Below, piece by piece: positions 1 to 5,058 of a DNA stretch of 5,260 bases (positions within the stretch are counted from its first letter, which is position 1; every line of letters starts with the position of its first letter). This DNA comes from Candidatus Bipolaricaulota bacterium (GTDB taxonomy: Bacteria; Bipolaricaulota; Bipolaricaulia; RBG-16-55-9; DRXL01): contig JAILZC010000085.1 in NCBI GenBank assembly GCA_023512665.1, positions 1-5,260 of the forward strand, in the 5' to 3' direction. Made by a program: the position numbers and the translations under genes. The notes beneath the pieces are model-generated. The model was not told the origin of the DNA and did no database searches. It saw only the letters and a list, made by a program, of their open reading frames with translations.

Positions 1-75
1 CACCCGATTTTGTAACACGCGATGGCCAGAGAGGAAGTGACTAACGTGATTGGTATCCATCAAGAAGGCCTTCAT
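1..75 (-). CDS. vapC: VapC-type PIN-domain ribonuclease toxin, N-terminal 25 codons only (cut by window edge)
   Basis: Reading the minus strand from the ATG at 75-73 gives MKAFLMDTNHVSHFLSGH and then a few more residues up to base 1 with no stop. The hydrophobic strand followed by D-T-N-x-x-S is the hallmark start of PIN-domain toxins. Asp7 would be the first of the acidic residues that hold the metal ion for RNA cleavage; the others lie beyond the window. Family knowledge: VapC toxins are Mg/Mn-dependent endoribonucleases, often specific for tRNA or rRNA, and are held inactive by VapB. The ATG shares one base with the antitoxin stop codon (TAATG), and a GGGAG at 84-88 lies 8 nt upstream, so the two genes are translationally coupled. 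Identity rests on a short N-terminus plus the context, but both agree well. Whether the rest of the gene is intact cannot be seen. Confidence 0.82.
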   Translation of the reverse strand, partial: MKAFLMDTNHVSHFLSGHRVLQNRV

Positions 76-332
76 TACCCCATCTCCCGCATTTGCTCGA
101 TATCCTGAAGCAAGGTCTCAAGTTCTCCAGGGGCTAAGATCCATGTGCCAGCATGAGGCAATAGAGCCTCAGGCGATCCGCGCCGCGATCCCGCGTTTGC
201 AGCGATCAGATGCTGAATCGCCTGAGCAATCAACGCGCTCCGTGACAGGTTCATCTGCTTGCGTAGGCGCTCCAGTTGACGAAACTGATCCTGAGGAAGT
301 GTCACCTTGACCTGAACCATCCGTGACGCCAT
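75..332 (-). CDS. vapB: VapB-like ribbon-helix-helix antitoxin / transcriptional repressor
   Basis: This 85-residue protein begins with a ribbon-helix-helix fold: a beta strand around residues 5-12 (MVQVKVTL), helix A at about 14-27 (QDQFRQLERLRKQM) and helix B at about 30-45 (SRSALIAQAIQHLIAA), with the usual N-L-S-R turn between them. The C-terminal part (about 50-85) ends in an acidic helix, ELETLLQDIEQM, of the kind that occupies the toxin active site. Family knowledge: such proteins dimerise, bind the operon operator through the strand, and neutralise the PIN toxin. The first ATG is preferred because an AAAGGGTG ribosome binding site sits about 7 nt upstream (339-347); the in-frame ATG at codon 5 has none and would remove part of the strand. 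The toxin follows directly with a one-base overlap. The assignment to VapB rather than another RHH antitoxin comes from this neighbour. Confidence 0.87.
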   Translation of the reverse strand: MASRMVQVKVTLPQDQFRQLERLRKQMNLSRSALIAQAIQHLIAANAGSRRGSPEALLPHAGTWILAPGELETLLQDIEQMREMG

Positions 333-354
333 ATTTGTTCACCCTTTCATTAAT

Positions 355-383
355 ACTTTAGCTTACCCTAAACAGCTCGTCAA
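355..383 (-). promoter_or_regulatory. Sigma70-like promoter of the vapBC operon
   Basis: On the minus strand TTGACG (378-383, five of six bases matching the -35 consensus) is followed after exactly 17 nt by TAAAGT (355-360, four of six matching the -10 consensus). Transcription would start near 348, giving a very short leader of about 16 nt that still carries the AAAGGGTG ribosome binding site of vapB. Assigned by pattern only. Confidence 0.6.
357..372. promoter_or_regulatory. Candidate VapB operator: 5-bp inverted repeat across the vapBC promoter
   Basis: TTTAG (357-361) and CTAAA (368-372) form a perfect inverted repeat with a 6-nt spacer. It overlaps the -10 box and lies within the -10/-35 spacer of the vapBC promoter. 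In addition, ACCCT occurs twice in the same orientation at 341-345 and 365-369, 24 bp apart. RHH antitoxins typically bind short repeated or palindromic sites over their own promoter, so the position suits autoregulation. The repeat is short and could arise by chance. Confidence 0.35.
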
Positions 384-389
384 ATCCCC

Positions 390-418
390 TTGCAGCGCCT
401 GCCCCCGTGCTCTATAAT
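390..418 (+). promoter_or_regulatory. Promoter of the tRNA-Thr (and probably of the downstream operon)
   Basis: An exact TATAAT at 413-418 lies 10 nt before the first tRNA base, which would give a tRNA leader of about 4 nt. The matching -35 position, 17 nt upstream, holds TTGCAG (390-395), which keeps the TTG core. It is divergent from the vapBC promoter, with the two -35 boxes only 6 bp apart, so VapB binding or transcription from one side could affect the other. Confidence 0.72.
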
Positions 419-428
419 TCTACACAGC

Positions 429-503
429 GCCGGCGTAGCTCAGCGGTAGAGCAACGGTTTCGTAAACCGTGGGTCGGAGGTTCGAGTCCTCTCGCCGGCT
501 CCA
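429..503 (+). tRNA. trnT: tRNA-Thr, anticodon CGT
   Basis: A complete cloverleaf can be folded by hand. The acceptor stem is GCCGGCG (429-435) with CGCCGGC (493-499), seven perfect pairs. The D arm is GCTC/GAGC (438-441, 449-452) with a 7-nt loop containing the conserved GG. The anticodon stem is ACGGT/ACCGT (454-458, 466-470) with loop TTCGTAA, so the anticodon CGT at 461-463 reads the threonine codon ACG. The variable loop has 5 nt, and the T arm is GGAGG/CCTCT with loop TTCGAGT (481-487), including one G-T pair. The discriminator base is T500 and the CCA end is encoded (501-503). No intron is present. No second copy of the 3' end is visible in the window, so there is no sign that it serves as an attachment site. 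Confidence 0.97.
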
Positions 504-511
504 GACCCTCT

Positions 512-2107
512 ATGAAGCGCTTTGGGATGCTCTTACTTGTCGGTGGAGTTGCGCTCTTTTTTTTGGCTCCGTTGACGTCGTTCGCTGAACGGCCCTCGCT
601 CTGCTGGCTGCTCGATTCCCCTTGGCGAGAATCGCTCTCAAGCTCAGGAGAATCTGCTCTGAGTGCCATCTGCACGCCCCAATTCTCTTGGGCTCCAACG
701 CATAAGACCGCTACCGTGGCTCAGAACGCTCAGTCATGGGAAAATATTCGCGTCAACGACCCCTCGACCGACATCCCCGAACAGACGACCCAAAGCGAGA
801 CGACCATCGCTCTGTACAAAGACACGGTGCTCGTGGCGTTCGTAGACACGGGGCAGTATCTGCCCGCTACGGCGGGCGTGTCGAGCCTCTCAGGCTACGC
901 TCGGTCTGAAGACGGCGGGCAGACGTTCACCGACCTTGGGCGCGTTCCCCCAAGCTCGCGCTCTCTGGGGTACTCTGACCCATCGTTGGGCGTGGACAGC
1001 CAAGGGAATTTCTATTTCGCAAATCTACAGTTCGTCCCAGCTCAACGCAGCATGCTCTCGTTTCTTGGGGTAGCCAAATCTACAAATGACGGGAGAACTT
1101 TCGCTGAGCCCGTCTTAATCGGTGGCCCGGCCGATGTGCACTTCCAAGACAAAGAGCTCATCGCCGTTGATGACACCGGCGGGCGCTTCGACGGGAACGT
1201 CTATATGACATGGACGGAATTCGACCCCGACGGTCCTCAGATACTCTTTGTGCGCTCGGCCGACGGCGGGAGGACGTTCTCCGCGCCCATCGTGCTCTCC
1301 GATGAATCTTCGGTGCAAGGGGCGACCCCGGCCGTCGGCCCCAACGGCGAAGTCTATGTGATCTGGCTTGCGCTCAGCTCTGGACGCTCTTTGAGACTGC
1401 GACGCTCCGACGACGGCGGCATAACGTTTGGCCCGGCAGTGACAGTAGCTCCGCTCGCTCGCACTTTCGACCCCCAAGCGACCAATGCTTGTCGGCGCCA
1501 GGCCCTGCGCGGCGGCATCCGCACCCTTGAGCTGCCCTCGGTCGCCGTAGATCGCAGCCCAACGAGCTTCTTTCGCGGTGCGATCTATATTGCGTATCAG
1601 TCCGACCCCGATGGCCCCGGTCCCGATATGAGCGACATCTTCCTCGTCAGCTCGTTCGACGGGGGCAAGACGTTTTCAAACCCCGTCCGAGTCAACGACG
1701 ACCAAACCCAAACAGATCAATTCATGCCTGCGGTGGCCGTCGCCGCCGACGGCACCGTCGGCGTCTTCTTCTACGACCGACGGCTTGATCCCGATAATCT
1801 CAAAATAGACGTCTACTTCGCGCGGTCGCGCGATGGCGGCAAGAGCTTTGAGCCCAATCTGCGCGTGACCGACGTCTCGTTCGCTGTGCCTCCGACGTTC
1901 GGGCAGCCGACAAGCTCCCAGAACTTCGATGCCCTGCGGGGGATCTGCTATATGGGCGATTACAACCAGATGGCCGCTGACGCTCGATTCTTCTATCTGG
2001 CGTGGGGCGACAATCGCACGTTGCTTCAGACGGAAAGATACCCCAACGGCCGCCCTGACCCTGATGTCTTCTTTGCCAAAATCCCAGTGCAGGTGGAGCT
2101 CAAATAA
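512..2107 (+). CDS. Secreted BNR/Asp-box beta-propeller protein (sialidase-fold family, substrate unknown)
   Basis: The 531-residue protein opens with a signal peptide: MKR, a hydrophobic core at about 6-21, and a likely signal peptidase I site after Ser-Phe-Ala (residue 25). It carries six Asp-box motifs of the form S-x-D-G-G-x-T-F: RSEDGGQTF (131-139), KSTNDGRTF (189-197), RSADGGRTF (248-256), RSDDGGITF (298-306), SSFDGGKTF (380-388) and RSRDGGKSF (438-446). Their spacing of 50-82 residues fits a six-bladed sialidase-type propeller. Near the end GDYNQMAAD and LAWGDNR match motifs common in exported BNR proteins. I do not see a clear FRIP motif, so sialidase activity is not claimed; it may be a glycosidase, a binding protein or a cell-surface protein. 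There is no sorting signal or C-terminal membrane segment. The frame is open upstream through the tRNA, but the ATG at 512 is the only start that leaves a proper signal peptide and avoids the tRNA. It has no Shine-Dalgarno sequence and lies 8 nt after the tRNA CCA end. Confidence 0.88.
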   Translation: MKRFGMLLLVGGVALFFLAPLTSFAERPSLCWLLDSPWRESLSSSGESALSAICTPQFSWAPTHKTATVAQNAQSWENIRVNDPSTDIPEQTTQSETTIALYKDTVLVAFVDTGQYLPATAGVSSLSGYARSEDGGQTFTDLGRVPPSSRSLGYSDPSLGVDSQGNFYFANLQFVPAQRSMLSFLGVAKSTNDGRTFAEPVLIGGPADVHFQDKELIAVDDTGGRFDGNVYMTWTEFDPDGPQILFVRSADGGRTFSAPIVLSDESSVQGATPAVGPNGEVYVIWLALSSGRSLRLRRSDDGGITFGPAVTVAPLARTFDPQATNACRRQALRGGIRTLELPSVAVDRSPTSFFRGAIYIAYQSDPDGPGPDMSDIFLVSSFDGGKTFSNPVRVNDDQTQTDQFMPAVAVAADGTVGVFFYDRRLDPDNLKIDVYFARSRDGGKSFEPNLRVTDVSFAVPPTFGQPTSSQNFDALRGICYMGDYNQMAADARFFYLAWGDNRTLLQTERYPNGRPDPDVFFAKIPVQVELK

Positions 2108-2113
2108 TTTGAA

Positions 2114-2120
2114 AAGGAGG
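2114..2120 (+). promoter_or_regulatory. Strong ribosome binding site for the YVTN-propeller gene
   Basis: AAGGAGG, a full anti-16S match, lies 4 nt before the ATG at 2125, inside the 17-nt gap after the upstream stop codon. It contrasts with the lack of any such site before the genes at 512 and 3239, so this middle gene is probably the best translated of the operon. Confidence 0.8.
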
Positions 2121-2124
2121 GTTT

Positions 2125-3234
2125 ATGCGTACACTCACTGTTGCGCTGTCTGTCGTAGCGGTGCTCACGACCGGTCTCTCGCTTGGCCAACAGCCGACTC
2201 TTGTTCCCCAGGCTCGGTTCGCTCTCACCGGAGAGCTGATCGCTCTGGCGGCATGCGAGAAAAACACTCAGCTCGTCGCCCTGACAAGAGTCGCGGGCGC
2301 AGCAAATCTACAGATTTTTAACACCCTGACGCGCCAGCCTGTGGGCACGCCCATCTCTGTCCCAAGCGCCGACCCCAAAGCCTTGGCGCTCAACGCCGAC
2401 TGCAAAACCGCGTTCATCGCCGACGCGTCTGCGAACTCTGTCTTGATAATCTCTCTGCCCGCTGGGGCCGTGCGCGCCACCGTGAGGGTGGGCCAGCGGC
2501 CTATTGCGCTCGCGCGCGCTTTGCATAACGCCGATCTGTATGCCGTCAACGCCGGCGACGGCACGCTCAGCATCATTGATACCGCAACGGCAACCCTGAA
2601 GGCCGACATCTCGACGATCCCCATCGGCGCCAGCCCCGAGGCCATCGCGCTCTACAGCGCCGGGGCGTTCAACCGTGCCTTCGTCACGCACAGCGCCCTC
2701 AATGCAATCACTATTACTGACATCAACGACGATCCCAATAACCCCAATCGCTATAAAGTCATCCAGACGGCGCGCACCGGCCCGCAGCCCGGCCCCATCG
2801 CTACAGCCCCTGGAACGCTCCTGGGCGATCTCTATGCGTACTTTATTAACACAGGCAACGACACGCTCAGCCGCATCAGCACCACGACGTTCCAGATAGA
2901 CTCTGTTGTTCCCGTTGGGGACGCGCCGCGCGCGGTCTTCCTCGACCCAGTCTTCTCGTGCGTCTATAGCGTGAACACGGGAACGCGCGCCGGGGTGGGC
3001 TTTGTCAAAGCGTCATTCATTGCGAGCCCGGGGGCGCAACCCGGCCAAGACCCATTTCACAGCGTGCAGCTCCTGAGTACCGCAGAGCGCTTGAGCAAAG
3101 TCGCGCTCTTAGCGACCCCAACGGTCGCGATCAGCCCAACAGAATCGCGCGTCGAGCGCCAACTGTGGGTGGCCAACGGAATCAATCCCAGCGAGTTGCT
3201 CCTGTACTCGCTCACGGGGCTCTGCACGCAGTAA
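2125..3234 (+). CDS. Secreted YVTN-type beta-propeller repeat protein, function unknown
   Basis: The 369-residue protein starts with a signal peptide (MRT, hydrophobic stretch to about residue 20, probable cleavage near SLG-QQP at 21-22). The remainder is built of 40-residue propeller blades of the YVTN type: a strand such as FIADASANSVLIISL (97-111), YAVNAGDGTLSIID (139-152) or YFINTGNDTLSRIS (239-252), followed by a turn and a V-G-x-x-P-x-A-I/V-x-L unit (VGQRPIALA 122-130, IGASPEAIAL 167-176, VGDAPRAVFL 264-273). About five to seven blades fit the length. Four cysteines (44, 93, 279, 367) could form disulfides that tie the propeller closed, including one only three residues from the C-terminus. 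No catalytic motif is visible; such proteins usually act in binding or as scaffolds outside the cytoplasm. It lies 17 nt after the Asp-box propeller gene, so the two are probably exported together. An insertion rich in Asn, Asp and Pro (about 201-208) interrupts one blade. Confidence 0.82.
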   Translation: MRTLTVALSVVAVLTTGLSLGQQPTLVPQARFALTGELIALAACEKNTQLVALTRVAGAANLQIFNTLTRQPVGTPISVPSADPKALALNADCKTAFIADASANSVLIISLPAGAVRATVRVGQRPIALARALHNADLYAVNAGDGTLSIIDTATATLKADISTIPIGASPEAIALYSAGAFNRAFVTHSALNAITITDINDDPNNPNRYKVIQTARTGPQPGPIATAPGTLLGDLYAYFINTGNDTLSRISTTTFQIDSVVPVGDAPRAVFLDPVFSCVYSVNTGTRAGVGFVKASFIASPGAQPGQDPFHSVQLLSTAERLSKVALLATPTVAISPTESRVERQLWVANGINPSELLLYSLTGLCTQ

Positions 3235-3238
3235 CAGT

Positions 3239-4177
3239 ATGGGTGCAGATCGCTTGCTAGAAAGATTCTTCGCCAAAGATACTATCGCCCTGGCGAAGAT
3301 TATCTCGCTCATTGAGAACCGCGCGCCGGGGTATCAAGAGATTCTCGATGCGCTCTATCCCAAGACGGGACGAGCCTACAGAGTCGGTATCACCGGGCCG
3401 CCGGGGGCGGGCAAGAGCTCTTTAGTTGATAAGTTAACCCCACTCTATCGCACCGAAGGGAAGAGAGTAGCGATCATCGCGTGTGATCCGACCAGCCCGT
3501 TCACCGGGGGAGCGCTCCTGGGCGACCGAATAAGAATGCAAGATCTCATCAGCGATGACGGCGTCTATATTCGGAGCATGGCCACTCGTGGCAGCCTCGG
3601 GGGACTGGCGAAGTCCGCTCACGAAGTCGCGCTGGCCCTCGACGCTTTTGGGTTTGATCTCATTCTGTTAGAGACGATCGGAGTCGGCCAAGTTGAAGTA
3701 GACATCGCGCAAGCTGCCGACACAGTCGTCTTAGTATTAGTCCCCCAATCGGGGGACGTCGTGCAGGCGATGAAAGCGGGGCTGATGGAGATCGCTGATG
3801 TCTTCTGTGTGAACAAAGCCGACCAAGGCGAGGCCGACATCGCTGTCAAAAATCTTCAGACGATGCTCAGCCTAGCGATGCGCGACTGGGTGCCGCCGAT
3901 CGTGAAGACCGTCGCTCTCACTAATCAGGGGGTTGAGCAGCTCAAAGAAGCGATCGCGCAGCATCGGGCGTTTCTTGGGGAGGAGGGCTTTCAGGCGCGG
4001 CGGCGCGAGCGCCTGCGGGCGTTTCTCAAGCAATTGATAGAAGAAGAGCTACGCACTTCTCTGTGGGATGGTGAGGGGCTCAAGTACTTAGAGAGTCAGC
4101 TTGAGCGAGTCTGGGCAAAAGAGCTCAGTCCGCACCAAGCGGCGCGCGAGCTGCTCAGGGCGACGGCGCGGCGATGA
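3239..4177 (+). CDS. meaB: MeaB/ArgK-family GTPase, chaperone of a cobalamin-dependent acyl-CoA mutase
   Basis: This 312-residue cytoplasmic protein has the full motif set of the G3E-class MeaB family: N-terminal helices with the ENRAPGYQEI element, the P-loop GPPGAGKS (53-60), CDPTSPFTGGALLGDR (82-97), MATRGSLGGLA (114-124), the G3 region ETIGVGQ with Glu145 (145-151), VPQSGDVVQAMKAG (168-181) and the guanine-specificity loop NKAD (192-195). A helical C-terminal arm (about 240-312) matches the dimerisation region. Length is normal for the family. Known role: GTP-gated loading and protection of adenosylcobalamin in methylmalonyl-CoA mutase or a related mutase; older annotations as LAO/AO transport ATPase (ArgK) refer to the same family. 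The ATG is 4 nt after the previous stop and has no ribosome binding site, so translation probably depends on coupling. No mutase subunit is nearby. The last 23 bp overlap hepT on the other strand. Confidence 0.95.
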   Translation: MGADRLLERFFAKDTIALAKIISLIENRAPGYQEILDALYPKTGRAYRVGITGPPGAGKSSLVDKLTPLYRTEGKRVAIIACDPTSPFTGGALLGDRIRMQDLISDDGVYIRSMATRGSLGGLAKSAHEVALALDAFGFDLILLETIGVGQVEVDIAQAADTVVLVLVPQSGDVVQAMKAGLMEIADVFCVNKADQGEADIAVKNLQTMLSLAMRDWVPPIVKTVALTNQGVEQLKEAIAQHRAFLGEEGFQARRRERLRAFLKQLIEEELRTSLWDGEGLKYLESQLERVWAKELSPHQAARELLRATARR

Positions 4178-4595
4178 AAGCCGCAATAGCCCTCTGAAAC
4201 TCTTCGAGATCGCCCAGATCGCTTTGAATGATACTGTATACTTTGGCGTCGTCGACTTGCCAGTAGAGGTGCACCACCAAGTTGCGAAAGCGCGCCATCT
4301 TCTTGAGGCGATCTGCCAGGTTTGCTGAGACTACCCCAAGCTCTTGCAGAACGGCGAAGCAGTCTGCGTAATCTAGAGGGGCTCGTGCTCTTTGGGTAGC
4401 GACGATGTGATTGCATATATCAATAGCGGCTTCGATGGTTTTCACAAGTAGATACTTGGCGCTTTCGGTATTGCGGAAATCACCAAGAAAGTCGGCTTGG
4501 GGGAGTGCTCCCAGCTCACGGAGCTTCCTCACCGAGTCTCCGATGATCCCTAGAAACTGGCGCACTCGTGCTACGTCCACAGGTGTCTTAGCCAC
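4155..4595 (-). CDS. hepT: HepT-family HEPN ribonuclease toxin (DUF86)
   Basis: The 146-residue, mostly helical protein has the HEPN active-site signature R-x4-H-x-Y as RNLVVHLY: Arg104, His109 and Tyr111. The upstream helix carries the typical K-Y-L-L-V-K-T-I-E-A-A-I-D-I-C-N-H-I pattern (47-63). Family knowledge: HepT dimers cleave RNA, with tRNA 3' ends reported for one member, and are silenced when MntA adds AMP units to the tyrosine of this motif; Tyr111 is the counterpart. All key residues are intact, so the toxin should be active. The start is GTG, at 4595-4593, preceded by AAGGAG with 7-nt spacing inside mntA, and the two genes overlap by 8 bp. The rarer start codon and embedded site suggest that toxin yield is tied to antitoxin translation. 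The 3' end overlaps meaB by 23 bp, convergently. Confidence 0.92.
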   Translation of the reverse strand: MAKTPVDVARVRQFLGIIGDSVRKLRELGALPQADFLGDFRNTESAKYLLVKTIEAAIDICNHIVATQRARAPLDYADCFAVLQELGVVSANLADRLKKMARFRNLVVHLYWQVDDAKVYSIIQSDLGDLEEFQRAIAAFIAAPSP

Positions 4596-5016
4596 GGGCT
4601 AGCTCCTTGATATACAGCCGCGCTACCGGCTCAAAATCGAGATATTCTCCCCAAGTGCGCTCACAGAACTCAACCCACACGCGCTCATCGCGGCAGAAGA
4701 GCACGCGCCCCTGGGTCACGGCATAGCGAAAGAGCACCGGAGCTCGATTGACAATGCGAACATCTAAGGGGAATTTGCTCAAGCGGGAGAGCTCCTCGAG
4801 GCGATCGAGCTCGTAGTCGAGAAAGCTTTCTGTGAAAAGCTTGCGCTCATCAACGAGCAAGGCAAGATCAATATCGCGAAATGTCTCTCTGGTGAGAAAC
4901 GATCCGTAGAGCACTATAGTCACAATTTCTGGGTGCTGGGCCAGCCGGGTTACGATGGGCTGCACGATGCTCTCGCGTTTCTCAAGCTCGAGGGTGAACT
5001 GTCGTCGCTCGGTCAT
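4588..5016 (-). CDS. mntA: MntA-family minimal nucleotidyltransferase antitoxin
   Basis: The 142-residue protein has the polymerase-beta-type nucleotidyltransferase core: a hydrophobic strand IVTIVLYGS ending in Gly38-Ser39, then Asp48-Ile-Asp50 as the metal-binding pair (DIDLALLV), and a third acidic residue, Asp85, in the strand FPLDVRIV. Family knowledge: MntA transfers AMP from ATP to the active-site tyrosine of HepT and so neutralises it. Between GS and DxD there are 8 residues, two fewer than the GSx10DxD often quoted for the family, and the usual ARG after GS is replaced by FLTRE. All the catalytic residues are nevertheless present. The C-terminal part (about 95-142) is helical and rich in aromatic residues. 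The gene precedes hepT, overlaps it by 8 bp (GTGGCTAA) and is probably translated from a leaderless mRNA because its -10 box is 8 nt from the ATG. Confidence 0.9.
   Translation of the reverse strand: MTERRQFTLELEKRESIVQPIVTRLAQHPEIVTIVLYGSFLTRETFRDIDLALLVDERKLFTESFLDYELDRLEELSRLSKFPLDVRIVNRAPVLFRYAVTQGRVLFCRDERVWVEFCERTWGEYLDFEPVARLYIKELARG
4603..4608 (-). promoter_or_regulatory. hepT ribosome binding site inside the mntA coding region
   Basis: AAGGAG on the minus strand encodes the Lys-Glu near the mntA C-terminus and lies 7 nt before the hepT GTG. It decides the GTG start at 4595, which has no competing ATG nearby with a better site. Confidence 0.78.
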
Positions 5017-5024
5017 ACACGAGC

Positions 5025-5030
5025 ATTATA
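5025..5030 (-). promoter_or_regulatory. -10 box of the mntA-hepT promoter
   Basis: An exact TATAAT on the minus strand lies 8 nt before the mntA ATG. No good -35 hexamer is seen 16-18 nt further upstream (TAGCAC at 17 nt) and there is no TG extension, so it may need an activator or be weak. The start point would fall within about two bases of the ATG, leaving no room for a ribosome binding site. Confidence 0.55.
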
Positions 5031-5058
5031 CTGGTGGCGTAGGATGCGTGCTATCTTG

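Noticed and set aside
50..310. Open frame of 86 codons on the plus strand
   Set aside because: It is antisense to vapB and has no recognisable domain or ribosome binding site; the minus-strand RHH protein explains the region.
481..503. tRNA 3' end as an integration attachment site
   Set aside because: No direct repeat of this stretch and no integrase occur in the window.
407..511. In-frame upstream extension of the Asp-box protein, starting at an ATG at 407
   Set aside because: The extra 35 codons run through the complete tRNA-Thr and would bury the signal peptide; the ATG at 512 gives a normal secreted protein.
512..2107. Calling the Asp-box protein a true sialidase
   Set aside because: Asp-boxes occur in many non-sialidase proteins, and neither an FRIP motif nor an arginine triad could be assigned with confidence.
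3740..3757. Perfect hairpin GTCCCCC-AATC-GGGGGAC inside meaB
   Set aside because: It encodes the conserved VPQSGDV segment and has no T-run, so it is best explained as coding sequence rather than a terminator.
4117..4156. Possible terminator for hepT on the minus strand (CCGC/GCGG stem, then TTTT)
   Set aside because: The stem has only 4 bp with large unpaired parts and the T-run has four bases; too weak to call.
4096..4416. Open frames on both strands overlapping hepT and the meaB end
   Set aside because: They are rich in Arg and Ser in the manner of frame shadows, and hepT has clear motifs over the same bases.
4789..4812. GAGCTC and CTCGAG palindromes in mntA
   Set aside because: They arise from Leu/Glu/Asp codons in a helix (DRLEEL) and show no regulatory context.
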